NCBI GenBank assembly: GCA_913053815.1 | Contig: CAJXGK010000053.1 | Coordinates: 1-9,461, forward strand | Direction: 5' to 3' | Origin: an uncultured Rhodanobacteraceae bacterium | Lineage (GTDB): Bacteria > Pseudomonadota > Gammaproteobacteria > Xanthomonadales > Rhodanobacteraceae | DNA length: 9,461 bases | Shown here: piece by piece, positions 1 through 7,035 of the stretch | How positions within the stretch are numbered: position 1 is the stretch's first letter | How the letters are laid out: each line of letters starts with the position of its first letter | Program-made: the position numbers and the translations under genes | The notes under the pieces: generated by a model | The model's input: only the letters and a program-made list of their open reading frames with translations | Told to the model about the DNA's origin: nothing | Database searches by the model: none

Positions 1-482
1 CGCAAAGCTGACAATGTCGCGATCGCCGACCACCAGGTGATCCAGTACCCGAATACCCAGCAAGGACAACGCGTCTTTCAATCTGCGGGTAATGCGCCTG
101 TCAGCATCGCTGGACTCTGCGACCTCCGGAAGTGATTGTGTGTGAATATCACCGCGCTGGCGTTATGTGCTAATGCGGCTTTGGCCACTTCGCGAGGATG
201 TACGCTGCAGCCGTCGATGGTGCCTCTGAACAGTTCCTCGCAGGCAATGATGCGATGTCGTGTATCGAGGTAGATACAGGTAAAGACTTCGTGTTCGAGG
301 CCATTCAATCGTAGCCTGACGTAACGTTTGAGATCGTCTGGTGAACCGAGTGTCTGTGTTCGGTAGGTTGCCCGGCTTTCAAGGATGTTCATCGCTTCGG
401 TGATAATGGCATCGTCTTCGTGGATCTGCAGGCTTGCCGTGCTTCTGGTTCGCTTTGCCATTTTCCTGGATCGTGTTGTCAT
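1..482 (-). pseudogene. radC: RadC-family JAB/MPN-domain protein, frameshifted and cut by the window edge
   Basis: The family has a JAB/MPN metalloprotease-like fold with an HxH...D zinc site. It was once called a DNA repair protein, but its biochemical role is unsettled; short copies are frequent on plasmids and integrative elements. From ATG at 482 the frame reads MTTRSRKMAKRT, then a typical core with FTCIYLDTRHRIIACEELFRG and ending VIFTHNH at 132. The motif HNHPSG should follow, but only 8 bases (124-131) lie where the three codons for P-S-G are expected. The family sequence resumes in another frame from 123 to 1: [14 protein letters not shown], then [20 protein letters not shown]. The catalytic Asp is therefore separated from the HxH pair. 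In the original frame translation stops at 78 after about 18 unrelated residues. GGAG lies 9 bases before ATG 482. An in-frame GTG at 644 is less likely because the intervening sequence is not family-like. A sequencing error is possible. Confidence 0.85.
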
Positions 483-674
483 CTTTGTTGTCTCCGCTGT
501 GTGGATGGTGGCGAAGATCAAAGCTGTAAACCGGGCACTGTCCAGGTGGAACACAGCATCGCGAGTAGACCTTGATGGCGACCGGGCAACGGCTACTGTG
601 TGCCACGAATACATCCACGGACGGAGACAATTTGTTAACAACACCTATCAAAGGCGTGAAATGCGTACAGACAT

Positions 675-705
675 AAAAAAAGGCCAGCGACCGAAGCCGC
701 TGACC
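675..705 (-). terminator. Rho-independent terminator of the small gene at 718-900
   Basis: On the minus strand GGTCAGCGGC, loop TTCG, GTCGCTGGCC forms a 10-bp stem (two G-U pairs) capped by a stable TTCG tetraloop. It is followed at once by seven T. It begins 12 bases after the stop codon of the small gene, so it ends that transcript. The RadC-like gene downstream must therefore use its own promoter. Confidence 0.9.
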
Positions 706-717
706 TGAAGGTGACGA

Positions 718-900
718 TTATTCGTCTTTCGGCGGAAGCAAGACCAGCTCACCGCTTAGCGGAAAAGCGTTCAGCTTAATGTTGAACCCGCCTTTGCTGT
801 TGGCCCACGCTGCACCCAGCCGCGTCCAGTAACTTTGATCTTTCTTGCCTTCGATAACGCTGTAAACAATCAAGTCTGGTGTTTTGGTGTTTTCGCTCAT
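718..900 (-). CDS. Small conserved hypothetical protein (60 aa) of a type found on mobile elements
   Basis: The 60-residue soluble protein reads MSENTKTPDLIVYSV, a charged spacer (EGKKDQSYWTRLGAAW), then a core NSKGGFNIKLNAFPLSGELV and an LPPKDE tail. The pattern YWTRIGAAW...GGFNIxLxAxPxxGxxVL recalls a family of short uncharacterised proteins often seen on proteobacterial plasmids and integrative elements near radC-like genes. That resemblance is from memory and no function is established. The start is well supported: CAGGAG lies 8 bases before ATG 900. No signal peptide or membrane segment is visible. It is a single-gene transcript ending at the strong terminator 13 bases downstream. The co-orientation with the broken radC-like gene suggests a shared accessory module. 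Confidence 0.8.
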   Translation of the reverse strand: MSENTKTPDLIVYSVIEGKKDQSYWTRLGAAWANSKGGFNIKLNAFPLSGELVLLPPKDE

Positions 901-1472
901 GATAGTTGCTCCTGAGAGTGGGTTGCACGATTTGCGCTATCCGAGCAGACCGTCGAAGCGGGTGGCTGCAAGACGCTGTGCAGCCCTGGCGCGGCCCGCA
1001 GTGCAACGAGGACACGGGGGCGCCGCACAGCCTTGCCGTGGTCTTGCGGCCACACTGCCGGCGGTCCAGGATGTTGCGCCGTTCTGAGTGCAGCCCTCTG
1101 GAGCCATTGCGGACATACCTTGGGAACGCAGTCGTATCAGCAAGGTTGAGAATGATTAAGCAGAAAGTGTCGTCACCCGGATTGGGGTGGCGCAGGAACC
1201 GTTGATTCCCGCCTGAGGGAAGTCCGGTTGCGGCAAGATGAAGGGCATGCGCCCCGAAGGGATGGGCATTCTGTGAATCCTTGGAAGCCCCCTTTTTCTT
1301 CAGAACAACAAAGCGACCCGTCTATTTATTCTACCTGCCGTATATTGACAACACGCCTGGTTAAAGGCCCTTATCCTGGCGCCGATATGCTACGAATGCC
1401 GGTAATGGAACACCTGATCGGCGGCCAAAAGCCTGCGCGGCATGACCAAAGACCCTGTTCTAACCTATAGCG
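901..1472. other. Gap without a recognisable gene
   Basis: This 572-bp stretch is GC-rich from about 950 to 1300 and then becomes more AT-rich toward the next gene. Open frames on both strands (for example 906-1205 plus, 937-1143 minus, 1228-1470 plus) have arginine- and proline-rich, low-complexity translations, no good Shine-Dalgarno site and no family resemblance I can name. It should hold the promoters of the minus-strand small gene and of the plus-strand transglutaminase-like gene. No tRNA or clear hairpin terminator was seen. Confidence 0.6.
1345..1375 (+). promoter_or_regulatory. Possible promoter for the transglutaminase-like gene
   Basis: A perfect -35 hexamer TTGACA (1345-1350) sits about 120 bases before the gene. 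The best -10 candidates, CCTTAT or CTTATC (from about 1369), fit poorly and at 18-19 bp spacing. It is offered only because no better promoter is visible in the AT-rich end of the gap. Confidence 0.25.
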
Positions 1473-3386
1473 GTGAGTGCAATGACCAACCTGAGAGATC
1501 TGATGTGCAAAGATGACCGGAACCTGCTTGGCATAGTATCAGTGCTGCTGTTGGTGACGTTGCCGGCACTAGTGATGGCCGATGACAGCGAGCCTGCCGA
1601 TTTGAATATGCGCTACGTGCGCTACCATATCGATCAAACAGTGAACGATGATTTGACACATGTCCAACGGATTGAGGTGGCAAAGAAGGTACTTAAGGAG
1701 CGCGCCATCAAAAGGATTAAAAAAACGACAATCAGTTTCAGCACCAGCATACAACACGCTGAGGTACTGGAGGCCTATACCTTAAAACAAGATGGTCGAC
1801 GCATTGATGCACCGAAGACCAATTTCCAGGTGAGAATAAATAAGGGGGCCAAAGAAAATGCTCCGGTGTTTTCAGATCGCACGACGTTAACGGTGGTATT
1901 TCCCGAGGTAGAAGTAGGAGATACCGTTGTATTTTATTACCAGCTCACACAAACGGAACCCATGTTTCCTGGGCAGTTTTCCGCTAGTTCATGGTTTAGT
2001 CGTGCGCAAGCCTACGATGACGTTTACATCCGTCTGGATGTGCCGGAATCGTTGAGGGCGCATTATCAAACGCGACAGATGACAGAAAAGGTAACCACTA
2101 AGAATGGTCGAAGGATCCTGGAATGGCGCTTCAAGAACAGTGATCCAAAGAAAAATGAGCGGCAGGATTATTCCGTCTGGGACAGCGAGTCTGAACCCGG
2201 TTTCGCCTTTTCCACCTTCGAGTCGTATCAGCAGATAGCGGAGACCTATGGTTTAAGGGCAACGCCCAAAGCTGAAGTCACTGAACGCGTATCCAAGCTT
2301 GCCGCAGAGATTGTGGGCGATGAAACTGATACACGCGAACAGGCTCGGCTTCTCTATGAATGGGTCGCTACCAAAATCAGTTACGCGGGTAATTGCATCG
2401 GCGTCGGTGCAGTCGTGCCTCACGATATTTTCTTTATACTCGATAACCGCATGGGGGATTGCAAGGACCACGCGACAGTGCTCCAGGCCTTACTGTCAGC
2501 CAAAGGTATCCTGAGCACCCAGGCACTGGTGAATTCCGGTCGTGTCTATAAGCTCCAAAAGGTGCCTATGGTCAGTTCCGTTAACCATGTCATTAATTAT
2601 CTGCCGGACTATGACCTCTTTGTGGATTCAACCAGCACGGATACTCCCTTTGGCTTGCTACCCTTTTCGGTTTCAGACAAGCCAGTGCTGTTAGTCGATG
2701 GGTATCAGGAAAACATGAAGACCCCTGCTACGTCTCCTGCTGTGCACCAACAGAGGATGAAATCGGTCGTAAACATCGTGTCGGATGGCTCGGCAACGGG
2801 CGAGATTGAACTGAATTTGGACGGGATGTCGGCTGCTAACACACGGAAGGGATTCCGTCATATTACTGCGGACCAGGAAGAGAAGTGGCTCGAGAAAGTG
2901 TTTCGTAGCGAGGGCTACCTTGGTAGCGGTTCCATTGAAAAGGACGATCCAAGCCCGCTGCACGGCCCCTATGGAATGAAGGTTACGTTTGAAAAGAAAA
3001 GCTTCATTCACCGTCCTGGAGCCGGTGCGTTTCGGATTGGACCCCTTTTGCCAAGTGATGCCCCCATCCAGGATTACATCACATCCATGGTTGAGCCAGT
3101 AGAAGACGTCGATACTGCCTGTTCCGGTGGAAAATCGGTGGAGGAATACAGTTACGTGCTGCCACACGATATGGAACTGCTAGCGAAACCCGAAGATATG
3201 GCCATAGAGGGCGCCTACATAAAATACACGGCAACCTATAAAGTGGAAGGTAATACTCTAAAAGTGGTTCGGGTATTGGAAGACCAAACTCCAGGCAACG
3301 TATGTTCGCCGAAATTGGTAGAGGCTCAGAGAGCGTTGGGCTTACAGATCATCAAGAATCTTAATTCCCAGGCGGTGTACAAGTAA
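1473..3386 (+). CDS. Exported DUF3857 / transglutaminase-core protein
   Basis: The 637-residue protein begins with a basic/polar stretch and a hydrophobic segment (residues 18-34, LLGIVSVLLLVTLPALV) ending MADDS. This looks like a Sec signal peptide cleaved after VMA, so the product is probably periplasmic. Residues about 40-220 match the DUF3857 beta-rich domain; residues about 265-400 are a transglutaminase-like (papain-fold) core. The expected triad is visible: Cys330 in NRMGDCKDHATVL, His372 in SVNHVINYLPD and Asp385 in LFVDST. A C-terminal beta-rich domain follows. The family's substrates are largely unknown; hydrolysis or cross-linking of periplasmic proteins is possible. The first start is GTG 1473 with little Shine-Dalgarno signal. 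ATG 1482, 4 bases after GGTGAG, and ATG 1503 are alternatives that keep the signal peptide. It stands alone, with no co-directional partner, and no clear terminator follows. Confidence 0.85.
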   Translation: MSAMTNLRDLMCKDDRNLLGIVSVLLLVTLPALVMADDSEPADLNMRYVRYHIDQTVNDDLTHVQRIEVAKKVLKERAIKRIKKTTISFSTSIQHAEVLEAYTLKQDGRRIDAPKTNFQVRINKGAKENAPVFSDRTTLTVVFPEVEVGDTVVFYYQLTQTEPMFPGQFSASSWFSRAQAYDDVYIRLDVPESLRAHYQTRQMTEKVTTKNGRRILEWRFKNSDPKKNERQDYSVWDSESEPGFAFSTFESYQQIAETYGLRATPKAEVTERVSKLAAEIVGDETDTREQARLLYEWVATKISYAGNCIGVGAVVPHDIFFILDNRMGDCKDHATVLQALLSAKGILSTQALVNSGRVYKLQKVPMVSSVNHVINYLPDYDLFVDSTSTDTPFGLLPFSVSDKPVLLVDGYQENMKTPATSPAVHQQRMKSVVNIVSDGSATGEIELNLDGMSAANTRKGFRHITADQEEKWLEKVFRSEGYLGSGSIEKDDPSPLHGPYGMKVTFEKKSFIHRPGAGAFRIGPLLPSDAPIQDYITSMVEPVEDVDTACSGGKSVEEYSYVLPHDMELLAKPEDMAIEGAYIKYTATYKVEGNTLKVVRVLEDQTPGNVCSPKLVEAQRALGLQIIKNLNSQAVYK

Positions 3387-3822
3387 GAAAAGAAAGATAG
3401 TCGGGGCATTCTAAAATACACCTGTCAGCGGTAACAACCTGATTGTTTTTCCGGATACAGGTTAAATATCGTTCTCCAGGTGCGGTGGTATTCTGCAGCC
3501 GCCCTGGTTAATAAACAACAGTACTCCCCTCCCCTACCGTGTAAAGATCTGCCTATGCAGGATGTGCCGGCGACGAACAAAGGAGATACATACCACTTGC
3601 CTGCTATGCGTCTTTATTATTTGGATACAGTTTTCTGATCAGAGAAGGTTTTAGTGGGGAAAGAATGAAAAAATGTTTTAAGCCGCGTTCGTACTTCGCG
3701 GGGACTTACTACAAAGGATTATATAAAGAACTAAAAACAGGACTATAAGAAATACTACGGTACAGACGTTTGCATGAATGTGTGATTGTAATCAGTCTGT
3801 TACGGGCAGTCCATCAAGGCTT
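3387..3822. other. Intergenic stretch before the iterons
   Basis: No recognisable gene is present. A hairpin may form from CCAGGTGCGG (3476-3485) and CCGCCCTGG (3499-3507) with a 13-base loop, but no T-run follows, so it is at best a weak terminator for the upstream gene. A pyrimidine-rich tract (ACTCCCCTCCCC) is near 3521. A possible 27-codon ORF (3665-3748) is listed separately. The second half is AT-rich, as expected for the flank of a replication origin. Confidence 0.5.
3665..3748 (+). CDS. Possible small ORF, 27 aa, basic
   Basis: ATG 3665 is preceded by GGGGAAAG at a plausible spacing and opens a 27-codon frame, beginning MKKCFKPRSYFAGTYY and ending in a lysine-rich tail, that stops at TAA 3746-3748. 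The translation is short, basic and tyrosine-rich, with one cysteine. No family is recognised. The codons overlap a small hairpin (CCGCG...CGCGG). It could be a chance ORF in AT-rich DNA; the ribosome binding site is the only positive sign. Confidence 0.25.
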   Translation: MKKCFKPRSYFAGTYYKGLYKELKTGL

Positions 3823-3953
3823 GGGTCCAAAAATTACCTCTGCCGGGTCCGAGTTGTACCCGTCCCCGGTCCGAAAATGCACTGTGCCGGGTCCAACATA
3901 TACGGGGATCGGTCCATTGTGTACCGGTGCCGGGTCCAGGAATTACCCTATCC

Positions 3954-3962
3954 TGTGGACAA
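3954..3962 (-). promoter_or_regulatory. DnaA-box-like site
   Basis: TGTGGACAA on the plus strand (TTGTCCACA on the minus) differs by one base from the DnaA box TTATCCACA. It lies in the 49-bp space between iterons six and seven, where the 22-bp rhythm is broken. The location is right for host DnaA assistance, but a single nine-mer with a mismatch is weak evidence. Confidence 0.4.
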
Positions 3963-4119
3963 AACAACTCCCCTCCTCCTCTGGCCGCGATCGAATGGGT
4001 CCGAAATTTACCGTACCGGAAACGATGCCCTGGTCACAGTTGTTTGGGTCCAATAATTACGGCACTTTTCCCTGATGGCAGCGGCATTCGGTCCAGGAAT
4101 TACCGTACTCCCCTTTTCG

Positions 4120-4135
4120 TATGCGGCCCCGCATA
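4120..4135. repeat. Short perfect dyad after iteron nine
   Basis: TATGCGG, spacer CC, CCGCATA is a perfect inverted repeat 15 bp after the ninth iteron and directly before the AT-rich segment. No T-run follows on either strand, so it is not a terminator. It could be a protein-binding dyad or a small cruciform at the origin. Confidence 0.5.
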
Positions 4136-4211
4136 AACAGATAACCTATTGTTTATTATACTGTAAAGGCTAACTGGGTGGTGCTAATCAGAGATCAATA
4201 CACGCGTGGTA

Positions 4212-4311
4212 GGCGGCCCAGGCATCGAAACGATACACTGCTAAGACCTGTTTACGGCCCTCTATTCACCTTAAATACGTGAAAACAGGCGCTACGAACG
4301 CGTAGGCCGCC
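4212..4311. repeat. Nested inverted repeats between iterons nine and ten
   Basis: An outer pair GGCGGCC (4212-4218) / GGCCGCC (4305-4311) encloses an inner pair CCTGTTTACG (4247-4256) / CGTGAAAACAGG (4278-4289) that pairs with a two-base bulge, and a small ATCG-AAA-CGAT stem before it. About 100 bases could therefore fold into a branched structure as RNA or single-stranded DNA. It fills the long iteron-free space between copies nine and ten. A structured regulatory RNA, a single-strand initiation site or a cruciform are possible; none is shown. Confidence 0.4.
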
Positions 4312-4405
4312 GGCCGGTGTAAGAACGTTATCTTATTGTATTTACTGAATTAGTAGTGCGATTTATAAAGAATGCCGCGAGTTGGGTCCAAAAATTACCG
4401 CCGCG

Positions 4406-5434
4406 TTAGCTACGCCAGATCTCGAGTATCTGGGGTGTGCTCCGGTTATTACCCGTGATTTCCCATTTTTCGATCCAGCCTTCATCCCTCAGTTGTTCCA
4501 TGTCGGCTCTCAATTCCAACATGTACTTTTTATACGGGCGGACGTAACCGATCGCCCTCATCATGAGTTTGGTGCCGATCTTGTAGTGCTTGCGTTGCCC
4601 GGACAGGAAGCGGTGATGCGCCTTGCCGGTATCAGAGAGTTTGCGGCGGAGCTCCCAGTTGATATAGGTGTACTCGGACTCGAACCAGGCAGCAACGACG
4701 GGCGTGAACTGCACATACAAAATGGCATTTTTCTCGTACTCTTGCCAGAGCACATCGAGCAATTTCACGTTGGTGCCTTGCCCGACAAATTTGCCGGCGG
4801 TCTTGGTATCGAACTCGATACTGGTCGCCGCCAGCTTCTTGATCGAGTTCAGCCGTTTCCTGTCGTTGGTGCCACCTGAACTTGTTCCACAGATGCGATG
4901 AATATCGGTCAACATAAACTGAGCAACATGGACGTGCACATTGTCGTTATCGGTCGGCGCCGACAGTTGTGATAATGCCACCGGAAATTTGTGTGGCTTT
5001 CCGGCGAGGCATTTTTGCCGAAGTTTCCCGATCGCGATTAACGTATCTTCATCGTAAATCGTCATCAAGGGACCGTGTCGTCTGCCCTGCCCCCAGCTGC
5101 AGGAAAACGGTAACGCGTTATCTTCATCAAGCAACGCTTTTTGTTTGGCTTGTTGTCCAGGGACAAAGATCGGTAAGCGTGTCAGAAAGGTGGGGAATTC
5201 AGACTGGGCGTCAATCGGGTAGGAGGTGAACCGCCCTTCCCTTTCCAGTTTAAACAGCGATATTTGCGCATCGGCAATAACCGCGCCGGACGACCGGCCG
5301 CGCACCCCGATCCGTTCTGGACGCGGTGATTCATTTTTGGCAGCCACCCGTTTTTTAACCTTCTCTTTACGTGCGCGGGCCAGTTCTGCGTTTTTAGTCA
5401 ACCGGTCCAGGGAAGCGCTCAGTGCGTCAGCCAT
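4406..5434 (-). CDS. Plasmid replication initiator, TrfA/RepA-like winged-helix protein
   Basis: The protein should bind the adjacent iterons, open the origin and recruit the replisome. With ATG 5434 it has 342 residues. This start is chosen because AAGGGGG lies 5 bases upstream; the longer GTG form at 5506 has a poor site. The N-terminus (about 1-45) is highly charged with a KEKVKKR stretch. Then come FPTFLTRLPIFVP (about 80-92) and PLMTIYDEDTLIAIGKLRQ (about 122-140), typical of the first DNA-binding half of plasmid initiators. The region about 253-325 (YTYINWELRRKLSDTGKAHH...LRADMEQLRDEGWIEKW) parallels the C-terminal winged helix of RK2 TrfA (FIWEKYRKLSPTARR...EELRGSGLVEHAW). The assignment rests on that parallel plus the iterons. 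The gene is divergent from parA and reads toward the origin. Confidence 0.85.
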   Translation of the reverse strand: MADALSASLDRLTKNAELARARKEKVKKRVAAKNESPRPERIGVRGRSSGAVIADAQISLFKLEREGRFTSYPIDAQSEFPTFLTRLPIFVPGQQAKQKALLDEDNALPFSCSWGQGRRHGPLMTIYDEDTLIAIGKLRQKCLAGKPHKFPVALSQLSAPTDNDNVHVHVAQFMLTDIHRICGTSSGGTNDRKRLNSIKKLAATSIEFDTKTAGKFVGQGTNVKLLDVLWQEYEKNAILYVQFTPVVAAWFESEYTYINWELRRKLSDTGKAHHRFLSGQRKHYKIGTKLMMRAIGYVRPYKKYMLELRADMEQLRDEGWIEKWEITGNNRSTPQILEIWRS

Positions 5435-5581
5435 GGTGCCCCCCTTCTCTCGCGTCAGTGATAGGCGCGCGCCACACATTTGATCGGCGTGTTTGTCGGG
5501 AGTCACCCCGTGTCTGGACGGTTTCGATCAGGTTCGATCGCGGGCGTCGGACTGAATGAACCCGGGCAGAGCGTGCAGCGA

Positions 5582-5600
5582 CCGCGTGACGTTCACGCGG
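5582..5600. promoter_or_regulatory. Perfect dyad CCGCGTGA-cgt-TCACGCGG, candidate operator or centromere
   Basis: Two exact 8-bp arms are separated by three bases in the middle of the rep/parA control region. The length and symmetry fit a dimeric HTH protein such as ParB, ParA or another plasmid repressor. No transcription terminator features follow. The binding protein is unknown. Confidence 0.5.
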
Positions 5601-5695
5601 ATCGTGCGCATTGATTCGGTTTACGCCGTTGATTTCCACACCCAAGTGCCACACGTGATGTCCTTGGGAAAAAAACAGTAGCATGTGATTATTAT

Positions 5696-5763
5696 CTTTG
5701 CAAACTTTGCGTATTTTCTATATATAATGCAAAGTCACAATCTATAGTAAACAGTTCGCAAAG
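5696..5763 (+). promoter_or_regulatory. parA promoter with CTTTGC/GCAAAG operator repeats
   Basis: A perfect -10 box TATAAT is at 5723-5728; TTGCAA (5698-5703) is a possible -35 at a long 19-bp spacing. Hexamers CTTTGC at 5696 and 5705 face GCAAAG at 5729 and 5758, so two copies precede the -10 box and two inverted copies follow it. Such promoter-embracing repeats are expected where a type Ia ParA represses its own operon. The last GCAAAG merges into the AAGGA ribosome binding site of parA. Confidence 0.65.
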
Positions 5764-5772
5764 GATGACGAC

Positions 5773-7023
5773 ATGGCTGAGAGTTTAGCAACATCCCTTC
5801 CTACTGACGAAACGGTGCAAACTGTCAGTACGGCGCAAACCATCGGGCTCAGCGACATTGCCGAAATCGCCCGAAAATCCGATGAGATCATCGCCTACCT
5901 GCAATCGGAGTTCAAATCAAAAGACCGATCACTGGCCGTGCGATTTTCTATCAGCCAGGCGGCAGACCTGGTCGGACGATCCTCCACCGCGATCCGGACG
6001 GCGGAAAAACAAGGCAAAATTTCTTCGCCAGACGTGAACGAAAAAGGGCGTCGGATCGGCTATACGCTCAGCAACCTCAACGAAATGCGCCGCTACTTTG
6101 GGACTACGCCGTTTCGAAACACACAAACGGACGAAGCGATCATATTGGCGTTGCAGTCGTTCAAAGGGGGGGTCGGTAAATCCACGTTTACGGTGCACCT
6201 GGCCCAATATCTGGCCATACAGGGGTACCGCGTCTGCGTGATCGACACCGACTCACAGGCGACCACGACGACCTTGTTTGGATACAACCCCGACGCAGAT
6301 GTCGCGCTGGATGAGACCATATTTTCGTATATGGATGGTGAAAAAAATTCACTCGACTATGCGCTGCATGACACCCATTGGGATCAACTGAAACTGATCC
6401 CGGCGAACCTGGAACTCTACGGTCTGGAATACTCGCTGGCAGGCTATATTGCGCGCGCCGATAGCAACGACGCGCTGGACGCCTTGCTCATGCTGCGGCG
6501 CGGAATACAGAGCATCGAGGATCAATTTGACGTGATTCTGATTGATCCACCGCCGGCGCTTGGGATGATCAGCCTCAGCGTACTCAACGCCGCCAACGCG
6601 ATGATTGTGCCCACGCGGCCCAGCGCAACGGATTTTGCCTCGACGGCGCAGTTTTTCAAGATGCTCCGGGATACCTATGAACAGTTCATGGCTGCAGGAC
6701 TCGCCGAGCCGCGTTTCAAGTTCCTCAAGGTCGTTGTGAATGCGCTGGATGAGTCGAAATCGGCGCATGCGGCCATTAGCGACATGATGTCTGACGTCTA
6801 CGGGACGGCCAGGCTGAATGCGACCATGAAGAACTCTGCCGAGATTGATAATGCAACGGCGCGCCTGATGACGGTGTACGAACTGGATGCACCGATTACG
6901 TCCCGCGACGTGCATCGGCGTTGCAAGGCGTACCTCAAGGCCGTGAATAGCGAAATTGAGTTCCTTATTCGTAAATCCTGGCCCAGTCACCGGGATGCAT
7001 TGCGCAACGAAGGCCGGGTGTAA
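5773..7023 (+). CDS. parA: ParA, type Ia plasmid partition ATPase with N-terminal HTH
   Basis: This 416-residue ParA/SopA-like ATPase should form the nucleoid-bound gradient that moves ParB-bound plasmids and, through its N-terminus, repress its own operon. Residues about 57-83 (RFSISQAADLVGRSSTAIRT) form a MerR-like helix-turn-helix. The deviant Walker A is KGGVGKST at 131-138, the A' motif VIDTDSQAT at 157-164, and Walker B VILIDPPP at about 254-261. The length and N-terminal HTH match the type Ia class (P1 ParA, F SopA, RepA of repABC) rather than the short type Ib. Start ATG 5773 is supported by AAGGA 7 bases upstream. The stop is 12 bases before parB, whose ribosome binding site overlaps the end, so the two form an operon. 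The gene appears intact. Confidence 0.95.
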   Translation: MAESLATSLPTDETVQTVSTAQTIGLSDIAEIARKSDEIIAYLQSEFKSKDRSLAVRFSISQAADLVGRSSTAIRTAEKQGKISSPDVNEKGRRIGYTLSNLNEMRRYFGTTPFRNTQTDEAIILALQSFKGGVGKSTFTVHLAQYLAIQGYRVCVIDTDSQATTTTLFGYNPDADVALDETIFSYMDGEKNSLDYALHDTHWDQLKLIPANLELYGLEYSLAGYIARADSNDALDALLMLRRGIQSIEDQFDVILIDPPPALGMISLSVLNAANAMIVPTRPSATDFASTAQFFKMLRDTYEQFMAAGLAEPRFKFLKVVVNALDESKSAHAAISDMMSDVYGTARLNATMKNSAEIDNATARLMTVYELDAPITSRDVHRRCKAYLKAVNSEIEFLIRKSWPSHRDALRNEGRV

Positions 7024-7035
7024 AGGAGAGACCAC

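Larger units (their letters stand above)
3823..4399 (+). repeat. Iteron array: ten direct repeats, consensus GGGTCCAAAAATTACC
   Basis: Ten 16-bp copies, all in the same orientation, start at 3823, 3845, 3867, 3889, 3910, 3932, 3997, 4046, 4089 and 4384. The GGTCC core is invariant. The first base is G or C, the middle is variable (AAAAATT, GAGTTGT, AGGAATT and so on), and most end TACC. The first and last copies are identical although 561 bp apart. The first six are spaced 22, 22, 22, 21 and 22 bp, close to two helical turns, so a bound protein would sit on one DNA face. Later spacings are 65, 49, 43 and 295. The direct orientation and the adjacent initiator gene identify them as Rep-binding iterons. 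The 3' position relative to rep is notable. Confidence 0.93.
3823..4405. other. Probable plasmid replication origin (oriV)
   Basis: The iteron array, an AT-rich segment after the ninth iteron (about 4136-4172, with TTGTTTATTATACTG), a second AT-rich segment (about 4328-4375) and one DnaA-box-like site together have the composition of an iteron-controlled origin. Known origins of this type (RK2, R6K, pSC101, P1) combine iterons, DnaA boxes and an AT-rich opening region. Which AT-rich segment melts is inference. Confidence 0.75.
5435..5772. other. Divergent control region between rep and parA
   Basis: This 338-bp region carries no gene. From the rep side it holds the rep Shine-Dalgarno sequence, a GC-rich segment with two near-identical TTCGATC blocks (about 5522 and 5533), a perfect 8-bp-arm dyad (5582-5600), a longer-spaced repeat CCCAAG/CTTGGG (5641-5668) around a CACGTG core, and then the AT-rich parA promoter with CTTTGC/GCAAAG repeats. 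The rep promoter is not clear; GATAAT on the minus strand near 5693 is a candidate and would give an untranslated leader of about 250 bases. Confidence 0.6.

Noticed and set aside
1062..1071. CGGTCCAGGA, shared with two iterons
   Set aside because: Only ten bases match, the TACC end is missing, and it is isolated far from the array; probably chance.
906..1470. Several open frames in the gap after the 60-aa gene
   Set aside because: Arginine- and proline-rich translations from GC-rich DNA, conflicting frames on both strands, no convincing start signals.
2691..3167. 158-codon minus-strand open frame inside the transglutaminase-like gene
   Set aside because: Antisense to a well-supported exported protein, with no recognisable domain.
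3770..4136. Overlapping plus-strand open frames across the iteron region (69-101 codons)
   Set aside because: They owe their length to the GC-rich repeats; translations are repeat-derived (GPxI/T patterns), with no ribosome binding site and no family likeness.
5435..5506. Longer rep start at GTG 5506
   Set aside because: Weak ribosome binding site and non-family-like extra residues, whereas ATG 5434 has AAGGGGG at ideal spacing.
5647..5662. Second parS-like site around the CACGTG core in the rep/parA region
   Set aside because: Only about 9 of 16 positions match parS and the flanks are not symmetric.
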